A stretch of DNA of 22,355 bases from JBPCRW01 sp050996405 (GCA_050996405.1 JBPCRW010000090.1:1-22355), one strand, 5' to 3'. Positions 6,307 to 14,399 are shown, counted from the stretch's first letter. Translations and numbers: made by a program. Notes: generated by a model from the letters alone, not told the origin.

Positions 6307-8268
6307 ATGCAGGATTTTAAAAGACTAATCAAGTATCTTAAACCGCACTGGCTGAACTTTATTTTCGCCTTTATAGCGATGATTTTCGTCGGACTTTTTC
6401 AAACTTCGACAGTTTCGCTGGCGCAGCCGATTTTAGATAAATTTTTCAATGCGGGCGGTGAACAGCTCAAACAATTAAAGACTGAAAACGCGCAGATGCG
6501 TGAAGAATTGGGCAAAGCGCGCGGCGATGCCGAAACCGCGAAAGTCGAATCGGCGCAAATACAAGAACAGCAACAGTCCGGCAAAACACAACCCGAACAA
6601 GTAATTGCTAAAACCAAAACGCTTTTTAATTTGCAGAAATTTATTCCGAACGACCCGAACGATTGGTTCGGCGCGTGGCTGGCAATTTCCGCGATGCTTT
6701 TGATTTTCACCGTCGGCGGCGGCATTGCCGAATTTTTTTCTTCGTATTTGATGGCGAAAATCGGGCAGTCGGTAATCCTGCAAATGCGCGAGGATTTATA
6801 CGAACATCTTTTGCGGCAGCCGTCGGCTTTTTTTGAACGTCATCGCACGAATTTTTTAGTTTCGCGTCTGGTGACGAGCGCGGCGGCGATTGAGTCGGCG
6901 GTTTCGTTTAATCTGCGCGACGTTCTGCGCGAAAGTTTTACGCTCGTATTTTTGCTCGGCGCGGCGTTTTATTACAACTGGCGTTTAACGCTCGGCGCGT
7001 TAATTGTCGCGCCCGCGATTGCGTTTTTAACGACGAAATTCAGCCGCAAGTTTCGCCGTCTGGCGGAAGAAACTTTTGAAGGAAATAAATTGCTGACCGA
7101 TGCGGCGCAGGAAGCCCTCGCAAATCAAGCAATTGTCAAAGCCTATCGCGGCGAACGGCGCGAGCAGGCGCGTTTTTCGGAAGTTGCGAAAAAAATCGCG
7201 CGCGCCAATTTGCGAACCGGAAAACTTTCGGCAATTTCCCCGACGACCATTTCGCTGATTGGCATCGTCTCGATTTCCGTTCTGCTGTTTTTCGGACTGC
7301 GCGAAGTTCATTTCGGAAATATGGATGCCGCGCAGTTTTTTACGTTTCTCTTTTTTCTCTTGAGCAGCTACGACCCGATGCGAAAAATTTCGCGTCAGCA
7401 TAACGAATTGAGCAAAGCTCTGGCGGCGGCGCGCGATGTCTGGAGCGTGCTGGACGAAACGGAAGTTTTGCCGGAAAAACCAAACGCGGTTGAACTTCAG
7501 CCGTTGGAAAATAAAATCGAACTCAAAAACGTTTCGTTTAATTACCAGACGGATGACAAAACGATTTTGCAGAATATCAATTTGGAAATTCCGAAGGGCG
7601 CGACGGTTGCTCTCGTCGGCGCGAGCGGCGGCGGAAAATCGAGTTTAATAAAACTTATTCAGCGACTTTACGACCCGACGACGGGCGCGATTTTCTGGGA
7701 CAACACGGATTTGCGCGACGCGAAATTTTCTTCATTGAAAAAACAAACCGCGCTCGTTACGCAGGAAACCGTTTTGTTCAACGAAACAATTCGCTACAAT
7801 ATTTCTTACGGGAAATTCAATGCGAGCGATGCAGAAGTTAAAAATGCGGCGCGAATTGCATTCGCCCACGATTTTATCGAAGAACTTCCAGCAGGTTACG
7901 AAACAATTGTCGGCGAGCGCGGAACTTTTCTTTCCGGCGGTCAACGCCAGCGGCTGGCAATCGCCCGCGCCGTTTTAGTTGACGCGCCCGTTTTAATTTT
8001 AGACGAGGCGACCAGCGCGCTCGATACGGAAAGCGAACAACTCGTGCAGAAAGCGTTGGCGAATCTGATGCGAAATCGCACTTCAATCGTCATCGCGCAT
8101 CGCCTTTCGACCGTGCGCCGCGCCGATAAAATTGTCGTCATGGAACGCGGAAAAATTATTGAAACAGGAACGCATTTTGAGCTTTTGGAAAAAGGCGGAA
8201 CTTATAAACGGCTTTACGAATTGCAGTTTGCCGATGAAGAAGTCGAACTGATGAACAACCGCAGTTAA
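6307..8268 (+). CDS. MsbA-like ABC exporter (fused membrane and ATPase domains)
   Basis: This 653-residue half-transporter has a six-helix type I exporter domain (about 1-390) followed by a complete nucleotide-binding domain. The motifs are Walker A GASGGGKSS (438-446), signature LSGGQ (542-546), Walker B LILDEA with Asp566/Glu567, and switch His598 in IAHRLS, so it should be active as a homodimer. The family exports lipids, lipid A precursors, peptides or drugs; the substrate is not evident. The loop between the first and second transmembrane helices, expected to be periplasmic, carries a 40-50 residue charged coiled-coil insertion. Residues 58-81 of that insertion are identical to the OmpA-domain protein next door. 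No clear ribosome-binding site precedes the ATG. An in-frame stop upstream (TGA, 6286-6288) limits any extension. Confidence 0.92.
   Translation: MQDFKRLIKYLKPHWLNFIFAFIAMIFVGLFQTSTVSLAQPILDKFFNAGGEQLKQLKTENAQMREELGKARGDAETAKVESAQIQEQQQSGKTQPEQVIAKTKTLFNLQKFIPNDPNDWFGAWLAISAMLLIFTVGGGIAEFFSSYLMAKIGQSVILQMREDLYEHLLRQPSAFFERHRTNFLVSRLVTSAAAIESAVSFNLRDVLRESFTLVFLLGAAFYYNWRLTLGALIVAPAIAFLTTKFSRKFRRLAEETFEGNKLLTDAAQEALANQAIVKAYRGERREQARFSEVAKKIARANLRTGKLSAISPTTISLIGIVSISVLLFFGLREVHFGNMDAAQFFTFLFFLLSSYDPMRKISRQHNELSKALAAARDVWSVLDETEVLPEKPNAVELQPLENKIELKNVSFNYQTDDKTILQNINLEIPKGATVALVGASGGGKSSLIKLIQRLYDPTTGAIFWDNTDLRDAKFSSLKKQTALVTQETVLFNETIRYNISYGKFNASDAEVKNAARIAFAHDFIEELPAGYETIVGERGTFLSGGQRQRLAIARAVLVDAPVLILDEATSALDTESEQLVQKALANLMRNRTSIVIAHRLSTVRRADKIVVMERGKIIETGTHFELLEKGGTYKRLYELQFADEEVELMNNRS
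6478..6550 (+). repeat. 73-bp repeat, copy B, in the ABC exporter first loop
   Basis: This is identical to the reverse complement of 5078-5150 and read in the same codon phase, encoding residues 58-81 of the exporter. Beyond the 73 bases similarity drops sharply but remains (for example AACAG...CAATT upstream, GGCG and CAGCA downstream). Confidence 0.95.
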
Positions 8269-8361
8269 TCACCGCTAAACATTTCCTGAGTTTTTAACGT
8301 AGAAACTGAATCGCAATTACATTCTAAATCCGCAATTTCGCAGGGAAAATTTTCTTGAAAT

Positions 8362-9831
8362 ATGAAATCGAATTATCAAAAAAAATCCGTAATTATCTTT
8401 GTCATTCTGCTGGCAATCTCAAATTTTAGTTTTGCTCAAACCTCTGCTCGCGGCAGCAAATCGTCTGCAAAAATCGTCCGCCGCGTTTCGCAAATCGAAG
8501 AACGAAACGTTCGCGCCGAAATGAATTTTCTGGCGAGCGACGCGATGCATGGACGCGGCAGCGGGACGCAGTTTGAACTGCTTGCCGGAAAATATATCGC
8601 TTCGCAATTGCAGCAATTTGGAGTTGAACCGGCGGGCGAAACCGACACTTCGGGAAACAAAACTTATATTCAAACCGTTAATATTACGAGAAATTCTTTT
8701 GCCGTAAATCCAACGCTGACTTATTCGGCGAATGGCAAAATTGTGACTTTAGAACACGGCAAAGAAATGCTGGTGGCGCGAATGAACACGGCGCGGATAA
8801 ACGGTCAATTGCAAAAAATGACTTTGGATGAACAGCCGAAGACAGGCTCGATTGTATTTGTTAAATTAAGAGCGACGGACGACGCGACAAAGGTTATGCA
8901 AAACGCGCAAAAAATTTTGGCGAGCGGCGCGGCGGCGGTCATTTTTGAAGAATTTCCGATGATGCGGGCGCAATGGGAAAATATCGCGGCTCGTAAAATT
9001 TCTTTTACAAATATTTCCAGCAATCCTGCTAAAAAAGTCGCGCCTTCAAATATTATTATCGTCGGCAAAGATGCTGCAAACGCGCTTGCACAAGTCGCCG
9101 ACGGAACAAATATCGAAATCAAAGGTCAGCTTGCCGAACCGCAAACGCAGCAAACTTATAACGCCGTCGGAAAATTAACCGGCAGCGATTCGCGTCTCGC
9201 GCCCGAAGTGATTTTACTCAGCGCGCATATGGATCATCTCGGAGTTCGAGCGAACGCGCCCGGCGCGGATAAAATTTACAACGGCGCGGACGACGACGCT
9301 TCGGGCTGCATCGCGGTTTTGGAACTGGCGCGAGTTCTCGCTCGCGGGCAACGTCCGAAACGCACGGTTTATTTTGCGTTTTTCGGCAGCGAAGAAGCGG
9401 GCGGTTTCGGAGCGCAGTATTTCGTCAACAATTTGCCGTTTCCGAAAGATAGTTTAGTCGCCAATCTGGAATTTGAGATGATTGGTCGCCCCGACAAAAA
9501 AGTGAAACCCGATGAGCTTTGGCTGACCGGATACGAACGCTCAAATCTCGGTTCTGAATTCGCGCGGCGCGGCGCAAAACTTGTGCGAGACCCGCATCCC
9601 GAACAGAATTTTTTTCAGCGTTCGGACAATTACACTTTGGCGCGGCAAGGCATTATCGCGCACACTGTTTCGAGTTTCGGTCTGCACAAAGATTATCACC
9701 AGCCGAGCGACGAAATTAAAACAATTGATTTTTCGCATATCACACGCGCCATTAACTCGATGGTCGCGCCTGTGCGATGGCTTGTTAATTCAAATTTCAA
9801 ACCGCAGTGGAACGCGGGACAAAAACCATAA
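8362..9831 (+). CDS. Secreted M28-family zinc aminopeptidase with PA-like insert
   Basis: This 489-residue protein has a signal peptide (residues 1 to about 26, ending FSFAQ). Residues about 130-255 resemble a protease-associated (PA) domain, followed by the M28 catalytic domain. All expected di-zinc ligands are visible: His289 in SAHMDHLG, the bridging Asp in GADDDASG (308-315), Glu344/345 in GSEEAGG (catalytic base and ligand), Glu370/372 in EFEMIGRP, and His446 in DYHQPSDE. It probably removes N-terminal residues from peptides in the periplasm or outside the cell. GGGAAAA lies upstream of the ATG at moderate distance. It stands alone in a 93-base/83-base spaced position and no partner gene is implied. 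Confidence 0.92.
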   Translation: MKSNYQKKSVIIFVILLAISNFSFAQTSARGSKSSAKIVRRVSQIEERNVRAEMNFLASDAMHGRGSGTQFELLAGKYIASQLQQFGVEPAGETDTSGNKTYIQTVNITRNSFAVNPTLTYSANGKIVTLEHGKEMLVARMNTARINGQLQKMTLDEQPKTGSIVFVKLRATDDATKVMQNAQKILASGAAAVIFEEFPMMRAQWENIAARKISFTNISSNPAKKVAPSNIIIVGKDAANALAQVADGTNIEIKGQLAEPQTQQTYNAVGKLTGSDSRLAPEVILLSAHMDHLGVRANAPGADKIYNGADDDASGCIAVLELARVLARGQRPKRTVYFAFFGSEEAGGFGAQYFVNNLPFPKDSLVANLEFEMIGRPDKKVKPDELWLTGYERSNLGSEFARRGAKLVRDPHPEQNFFQRSDNYTLARQGIIAHTVSSFGLHKDYHQPSDEIKTIDFSHITRAINSMVAPVRWLVNSNFKPQWNAGQKP

Positions 9832-9842
9832 TATTAGTGGTG

Positions 9843-9908
9843 AGTTGTGAATGGTGAATGGATCGTGAAAATCCGAAACTCACCATTCGCCATTCACCAT
9901 TCACAACT
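9843..9908. repeat. Inverted repeat of the GTGAATGGTGAATGG type
   Basis: The arms 9843-9861 and 9890-9908 pair perfectly over 19 bases around a 28-base loop. The loop side also repeats the short unit CACCATTC. This wording recurs as a dispersed intergenic element in unrelated bacteria. It occupies the spacer between the M28 gene and yicC and ends 6 bases before the yicC ATG, so the hairpin could affect initiation. Confidence 0.8.
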
Positions 9909-9914
9909 AAAGAA

Positions 9915-10793
9915 ATGAAATCAATGACCGGATTCGGACGCGGCGCGGCGATGGGCGAAAATTTCGGCGTGTCGGTCGAATTAAAAACCGTTAATAATCG
10001 TTTTTTGGATTTAAATCTGCGGCTTCCGCAGGAATTGCAATCGCTCGAAGCGGCGATAAAAAAACTGATTTCGAGCCGCCTGTCGCGCGGTCGCGTCGAA
10101 GTTTTTTTAAATTATGAGCGAACGGGCGAAATCGAATACGAATTGAATCGTCCTTTAATTACAGGCTATTTGAAAGCAATGAAGCAGATGCGGGAAGAAT
10201 TTTCGCTCTCCGGCGAGCCGGATTTAAACGTTATCGGGCGGCTGCCGAACGTTCTGCAAATTTCCAAACAGGAACTCGATGAAGATTTTTCAAAAGGAAT
10301 TTTGCAGGCGTTTGAAACCGCATTGACCGAACTCGAAGCGATGCGCGAAACCGAAGGCGCGATTCTGCAAAAAGTTTTAAATTCAAACTTGAACGAAATT
10401 GAAAATCGCATTCCGATTGTTGAAGCGGAAGCCGCAAATATTTCCGAAGAATATCGCCAAAGATTGACAAAGCGCGTCGGCGAAATGTTGTCGAAAACCG
10501 ATATGCAAATCGAGATTGACCAATCCAGACTCGCGCAGGAAGTCGCGTATTTAGCTGACCGCAGCGATATTTCCGAAGAACTCGCGCGGCTCAAAAGTCA
10601 TATCGAACAATTTCGCGCGATTATGAAAGAAACGAATGATGTCGGCAAACGTCTGGATTTTCTGACGCAGGAATTAAACCGCGAAGCCAACACGATTCTT
10701 TCCAAATCGAATAATCTGAACGTCAAAGAAACCGGCTTGGCAATAAAATCTGAAATCGAAAAAATCCGCGAGCAGATTCAAAATGTCGAATAA
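9915..10793 (+). CDS. yicC: YicC family endoribonuclease
   Basis: This 292-residue protein starts MKSMTGFGRG, the hallmark of YicC. It continues with the conserved VELKTVNNRFLDLNLRLP block and SRLSRGRVEVFLNYE, and ends with the DUF1732 region (about 208-292) containing NDVGKRLDFLTQELNREANT. E. coli YicC is a stress-linked endoribonuclease that acts on small RNAs. The ATG at 9915 is preferred. An upstream ATG at 9858 lies inside the inverted repeat and would add residues (LTIRHSPFTT) that are simply translated repeat. In many bacteria yicC sits directly upstream of gmk and rpoZ; here those two genes are nearby but on the other strand. Confidence 0.93.
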   Translation: MKSMTGFGRGAAMGENFGVSVELKTVNNRFLDLNLRLPQELQSLEAAIKKLISSRLSRGRVEVFLNYERTGEIEYELNRPLITGYLKAMKQMREEFSLSGEPDLNVIGRLPNVLQISKQELDEDFSKGILQAFETALTELEAMRETEGAILQKVLNSNLNEIENRIPIVEAEAANISEEYRQRLTKRVGEMLSKTDMQIEIDQSRLAQEVAYLADRSDISEELARLKSHIEQFRAIMKETNDVGKRLDFLTQELNREANTILSKSNNLNVKETGLAIKSEIEKIREQIQNVE

Positions 10794-10811
10794 ATTTTTA
10801 CTTTTGAGGCA

Positions 10812-11273
10812 ATGAAACTTTCCCGAAAACTTCATCGACAACTTGAAAGTTTTTTTCGTGAATTTTTTGATGACAGAAATTTGCGGCTGCCTGAAATTGA
10901 AGTCTACGGCAATCGCGGCGCGCGGCTCGTGACACGGATTTTAGGCGTTCACGGCATAACTTTCGGTCGTTTTATTTTCATCAAACCGGATTTGATTTGC
11001 CGCGACGATTCCAAACGTTTTCGCATCTCAAAAGAGCTTCTCGCGCACGAAGCGACTCACGTTTTGCAGTATCAAAAATTTGGAACGCTCCGATTTCTTT
11101 ACAGGTATTTTAAAAGTTTTTTCGTCAACCTGCGGTGCGGGAAAAGCTGGAATTTCGATTCGCGGACGCAAGCCTATCTGGAAATTCCGTTTGAAGGGGA
11201 AGCCCGCGCGGGCGGCGCGGAATTTGCGGAGAAAATGCAAAACGCAAAGTGCCAAATGCAAAATGGTGAATAG
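10812..11273 (+). CDS. DUF4157-like small zinc metalloprotease domain protein
   Basis: This 153-residue protein contains LLAHEATHVLQYQ with an HExxH zinc site (His79, Glu80, His83). Downstream is an acidic EGEARA motif (Glu128/Glu130) suitable as third ligand, the arrangement seen in DUF4157-type domains. It has no signal peptide. It starts 18 bases after yicC with GAGG close by, so it may be co-transcribed. Its last 14 residues (EKMQNAKCQMQNGE) are encoded by a repeat element that pairs with sequence beyond the stop, so the original C-terminus was probably different. A peptidase role is inferred from the motif. The substrate is unknown. Confidence 0.75.
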   Translation: MKLSRKLHRQLESFFREFFDDRNLRLPEIEVYGNRGARLVTRILGVHGITFGRFIFIKPDLICRDDSKRFRISKELLAHEATHVLQYQKFGTLRFLYRYFKSFFVNLRCGKSWNFDSRTQAYLEIPFEGEARAGGAEFAEKMQNAKCQMQNGE

Positions 11274-11343
11274 AAAATCGAGATTTTTTATTTCCAGAAA
11301 TTCTTGCTATTTTGCATTTTGCATTTTCAATTTTGCGTTTTTT
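11234..11343. repeat. Imperfect inverted repeat of the AATGCAAAATGCAAAATG type overlapping two gene ends
   Basis: A left part rich in AATGCAAAACGCAAAGTG wording (11234-11266) is roughly complementary to 11308-11343 (TTTTGCATTTTGCATTTT...TTTTGCG). It covers the 3' end of the metalloprotease gene and reaches the rpoZ stop on the other strand. It probably acts as a terminator-like hairpin between convergent genes and resembles a dispersed element known from many genomes. Confidence 0.6.
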
Positions 11344-11602
11344 ACTCTTCGTCCAAAATCTCGAAATGAACTTTTTTCTGCTTTAATTCTTCCATTGCGA
11401 TGCGGGTCGGTTTCGTTTTTTTTATATCCGCGTCAACACGCGGATTCGCGCCGCGCTGAAGCTGTTTGCTGCGCTGCGCGGCAAGCAGAATCATTCGATA
11501 TTTTGAATCGATTTCGGGTATTTCCCTGTTTTCATCAATGCTATTTATTTCTTCGATGACTTCGTCTGTTTCTTTGGCTGCTTTGCCTTTTTTTTCTGCC
11601 AT
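11342..11602 (-). CDS. rpoZ: RNA polymerase omega subunit
   Basis: This 86-residue protein carries the conserved omega core SKYRMILLAAQRSKQLQRGA (about 33-52), followed by KPTRIAMEELKQKKVHFEIL. Omega binds the C-terminal tail of the beta' subunit and helps RNA polymerase assembly. The acidic, Glu-rich N-terminus of about 30 residues is longer than in E. coli. It lies 40 bases downstream of gmk on the same strand, the usual gmk-rpoZ order, with GGAGA 13 bases before the ATG. Confidence 0.93.
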   Translation of the reverse strand: MAEKKGKAAKETDEVIEEINSIDENREIPEIDSKYRMILLAAQRSKQLQRGANPRVDADIKKTKPTRIAMEELKQKKVHFEILDEE

Positions 11603-11622
11603 TTTGTATTTTTAATCTCCGA

Positions 11623-11636
11623 CGGGATTTCTCCCG
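11623..11636 (-). promoter_or_regulatory. Small GAAA-loop hairpin between gmk and rpoZ
   Basis: On the minus-strand transcript CGGGA-GAAA-TCCCG forms a 5-bp stem with a GNRA tetraloop, directly upstream of the rpoZ ribosome-binding site. There is no T-run, so it is not a terminator. It could be a stability or processing element. Confidence 0.4.
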
Positions 11637-11642
11637 AAATAT

Positions 11643-12254
11643 TCAATTTTCAAAAGTTTTTAAAATGTTCTCGACAATCGTTTCCTGTCTTTCGCGTTTC
11701 AGCCTTTCGGCTAAAATAATCGACTGCAAATCGAGCGTCGCTCCGGTCACTTCGTCATTGATAACGACGTAATCAAAAATTTTATAATCCCGCACTTCAT
11801 CCCGCGCGTTTTGCAGCCTCAAAGCTAGATTATTTTCGCTTTCGGTCTGCCGTAAAACTAATCGCTCGCGCAAAATTCGATACGATGGCGGGAGAATAAA
11901 AATACTGACGGCTTCGGGCATAATTCGGCGGACGCTGCGCGCGCCCTGCACGTCGATTTCCAGAATTATGTCGCGTCCACGCGATGTTTCATTGGCGACC
12001 TGCGTCACGGACGTGCCGTAAAAATTCCCGTGAACGCTGGCGTATTCGAGAAACTCGCCCCGCTCGATTAAGTTTTCAAATTCTTCCCGCGAAACAAAAA
12101 AATAATGCTGCCCGTGCATTTCACCCGCCCGCATCGGGCGCGTCGTAAAAGATACAGAATAGCCGATATTCGGCACATCGCGCAACAGTTCACGAATCAA
12201 AGTTCCTTTGCCGCCGCCCGAAGGCGAACTGATGATAAACAAAATTCCCGACAT
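11643..12254 (-). CDS. gmk: Guanylate kinase
   Basis: This 203-residue enzyme phosphorylates GMP to GDP in the cytoplasm. The P-loop is SPSGGGKGT (about 10-18). GMP-binding motifs follow: SFTTRPMRAGEMHGQHYFFV, GEFLEYASVHGNFYGT, and IDVQGARSVR. The lid helix region ends with DYVVINDEV, as in all GMKs. Length is normal for the family. There is no strong ribosome-binding site immediately upstream, but MSGILFIISSPSGG is the standard start. It forms the upstream member of a gmk-rpoZ pair. Confidence 0.96.
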   Translation of the reverse strand: MSGILFIISSPSGGGKGTLIRELLRDVPNIGYSVSFTTRPMRAGEMHGQHYFFVSREEFENLIERGEFLEYASVHGNFYGTSVTQVANETSRGRDIILEIDVQGARSVRRIMPEAVSIFILPPSYRILRERLVLRQTESENNLALRLQNARDEVRDYKIFDYVVINDEVTGATLDLQSIILAERLKRERQETIVENILKTFEN

Positions 12255-12314
12255 AAAGATTATTTTGCTTTCTTTTTGTGAAGTGTGATTTTGACGAAAT
12301 TCGAGACAAAAAGC

Positions 12315-12358
12315 AAAAGCGAAAAAACGTCAATCGAATAAACGTCTTTCCGCTTTTT
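12315..12358 (-). terminator. Probable terminator downstream of the CsbD-like gene
   Basis: On the minus strand an imperfect stem (AAAAAGCGGAAAGACGT against ACGTTTTTTCGCTTTT) surrounds an 11-base loop and leads into a T-rich tail, 26 bases after the CsbD stop. Pairing is interrupted by several mismatches. Confidence 0.55.
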
Positions 12359-12383
12359 ATTTTTTGCAACCGAATTTTAGCCT

Positions 12384-12617
12384 TTATTTATTTATGCGTT
12401 TTCCGGTATCGCTGACGGCATCGCCGACGGCATCAACCGCGTCACCGACACCGCGTTTAAATTTGCCCCAGGTCTGCTGCGTATCGCCGCTTGCTTCGTC
12501 GGCTTCGCCTTCGGCTTTTGTTTGCTCGTCGCCGGTTAAATCGCCGACCGCCTGTTTAATTTTTCCTTTCGCCTGGTCGTATTTGCCTTTAACTTCATCT
12601 TTATTCGGAACTGACAT
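12384..12617 (-). CDS. CsbD-like general stress protein
   Basis: This 77-residue, highly charged, cysteine-free protein starts MSVPNKDEVKGKYDQAKGKI and continues with KQAVGDLTGDEQTKAEGEAD, the standard CsbD signature. In Bacillus the founding member is a sigma-B stress protein; its biochemical role is unknown. The C-terminal third (WGKFKRGVGDAVDAVGDAVS) extends the repeat-like helix. I place the start at 12617 because GGAGA lies about 8 bases upstream and matches family length; the frame could open 18 codons earlier but without support. It follows ETF-QO by 75 bases on the same strand. Confidence 0.87.
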   Translation of the reverse strand: MSVPNKDEVKGKYDQAKGKIKQAVGDLTGDEQTKAEGEADEASGDTQQTWGKFKRGVGDAVDAVGDAVSDTGKRINK

Positions 12618-12692
12618 TTTTGTTTTCTCCTTATTCTCAAAATTTGTGTATTGTTTCAGAACAATTTTCACTTTGCCGATTTCAAAAGCAAA

Positions 12693-14399
12693 TTACATTC
12701 CCTTGTAATCGGGTCCGCCGCCTTCGGGCGTGACCCAGTTGATAATTTGATACGGGTCGGAAATATCGCACGTTTTGCAATGCACGCAGTTGGAAAAATT
12801 GATTTTCAATTCGCGCCGTCCGGTTTCGGCGTTTTCCTGCATTTCATAAACCTGCGCCGGGCAAAACCTCTGGCACGGATTGCCGTATTCTTCGGCGCAT
12901 CTAGTCGCGCAAATATTCGTGTCGGTGACATGCAGATGCGACGGCTGGTCTTCGTCGTGCGCGACCGAAGCGTGATAAACATCCGTGATTTTATTGAAAG
13001 TTAATTTTCCGTCAAATTTCAAATCAGGATAACGCTGTGCAATCGCATCGCCTATATAACCGTATTCGGAAAGTTTTTCCATCCGCTCGTATCCGGCGAG
13101 ATGCCGGCTGCGGTCAATAAAACCCCAGGCGTAACCGCCCGTCAAAAACTGCAAGCCTGTGTTGACGAGAGCCTTCCAACGCCCGTTTTGAAACGCGCCG
13201 TGAAAATTCCGCACGGCGTAAAGCTCGTCATACAGCCAACTGCCGTCCACTTTATCTTTGAAATGTCGAAGCGTTTTTGCCGAAAAATCTTCGTGAACGA
13301 ACGCGCTCAAAATTGTTTCGGCGGCGAGCATTCCAGATTTCATCGCCGTATGAATTCCTTTGATTCTTTGACCGTTGAGAAAATTGGCGCAGTCGCCGAC
13401 CAGCAAAACGCCGTCCGCGTAAAGCTGCGGCATCGTGTGCCAGCCGCCCGCCGCGATAGTTTTCGCGCCGTATTTTATCATTTTGCCGCCCGTCAAAATT
13501 TTGGCGATGTCGGGATGCGTTTTGAATTTTTGAAACTCGGCGTGCGGGTCAATCAGAGGGTCTTGATAATCCAATCCGGTGACGTAGCCGATGCTGACGA
13601 CATTATTTTTCATCCCGTAAATCCAGCCGCCGCCGTAGGTTTTCGCGTCAGACGGAAAACCCAGCGTGTGAATGACGCGACCTTCGGCAAAATTTCCCGC
13701 CGGAACTTCCCATAATTCTTTGATACCGAGCGAATAAACCGCAGGTTCACTATCCTCATTCAAACCCAAACGCGCAGTTAATTGTTTTGTTAAAGAACCG
13801 CGCGAGCCTTCGCCCAAAACCGTTACTTTCGCCAGAATGTCAACACCCGGCTCGAAATTCGGTTTTGGCTTGCCTTCCTTGTCAATTCCTTTGTCACCCG
13901 TGCGGATGCCGAGAACACGGTCATTTTCGTCGCAAAGAACTTCGGCGGCGGGAAATTCTGGAAAAATGTTGATTCCCGCCGCCTCGCATTTTTCGCCGAG
14001 CCATTCGCAGATGCGGCTTAGAGACGCGACGTAGTAACCGTGATTTCTTAAAGGCGGCGGCATAATCGGCGACTGGAATTTACTTTTTTCGGTCAGATAC
14101 CAGAAAGCGTCGTCGTCAACTTTTGTATCGAGCGGGCAGCCCTGTTCGAGAAAATCCGGCATCAATTCCTGCAAAGCCTTAGTATCAACAATCGCGCCCG
14201 ACAAGATATGCGCTCCGACCGACGCGCCCTTTTCGACAATGGCGATTTCGATTTCGCCGATTGATTTGCCTTGACGACGACCGGCGGCGATTTCCGCGTC
14301 GTGTTCGGCAATAATATTTTTTAAATGCAAAGCCGCCGCCAGATTCGCCGGACCCGCGCCGACAAAAACGACATCCATTTCAAGCTGTTCTCGTTCCAC
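12693..14399 (-). CDS. Electron-transfer flavoprotein:ubiquinone oxidoreductase (ETF-QO)
   Basis: This 568-residue, membrane-associated flavo-iron-sulfur enzyme passes electrons from reduced ETF, and so from fatty-acid and amino-acid oxidation, to the quinone pool. It shows an N-terminal FAD site (VFVGAGPANLAAALHL, about 11-26). A second dinucleotide motif reads GVLLVGDCANFLNGQRIKGI. The C-terminal 4Fe-4S ligands are Cys513 (FCPAQVYE) and Cys538, 541, 544 (CVHCKTC). Length is typical. The start is a GTG at 14399-14397, well supported by GGAGA 7 bases upstream. The etfAB partner genes are not in the window. Confidence 0.95.
   Translation of the reverse strand: MEREQLEMDVVFVGAGPANLAAALHLKNIIAEHDAEIAAGRRQGKSIGEIEIAIVEKGASVGAHILSGAIVDTKALQELMPDFLEQGCPLDTKVDDDAFWYLTEKSKFQSPIMPPPLRNHGYYVASLSRICEWLGEKCEAAGINIFPEFPAAEVLCDENDRVLGIRTGDKGIDKEGKPKPNFEPGVDILAKVTVLGEGSRGSLTKQLTARLGLNEDSEPAVYSLGIKELWEVPAGNFAEGRVIHTLGFPSDAKTYGGGWIYGMKNNVVSIGYVTGLDYQDPLIDPHAEFQKFKTHPDIAKILTGGKMIKYGAKTIAAGGWHTMPQLYADGVLLVGDCANFLNGQRIKGIHTAMKSGMLAAETILSAFVHEDFSAKTLRHFKDKVDGSWLYDELYAVRNFHGAFQNGRWKALVNTGLQFLTGGYAWGFIDRSRHLAGYERMEKLSEYGYIGDAIAQRYPDLKFDGKLTFNKITDVYHASVAHDEDQPSHLHVTDTNICATRCAEEYGNPCQRFCPAQVYEMQENAETGRRELKINFSNCVHCKTCDISDPYQIINWVTPEGGGPDYKGM

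Noticed and set aside
6141..6332. 64-residue N-terminal extension of the OmpA-domain protein
   Set aside because: The extension is not protein-like, overlaps the exporter start, and the ATG at 6140 has a ribosome-binding site and begins a signal peptide.
9858..9914. Upstream ATG extending YicC by 19 residues
   Set aside because: It lies within the inverted repeat; the family starts at MKSMTGFGRG.
12618..12671. 18-codon extension of the CsbD-like protein
   Set aside because: The shorter start has a good ribosome-binding site and family-typical MSVPNKDEVKGK.
13101..13715. 204-residue plus-strand open frame
   Set aside because: It is antisense to the ETF-QO gene, with biased composition typical of a shadow frame.
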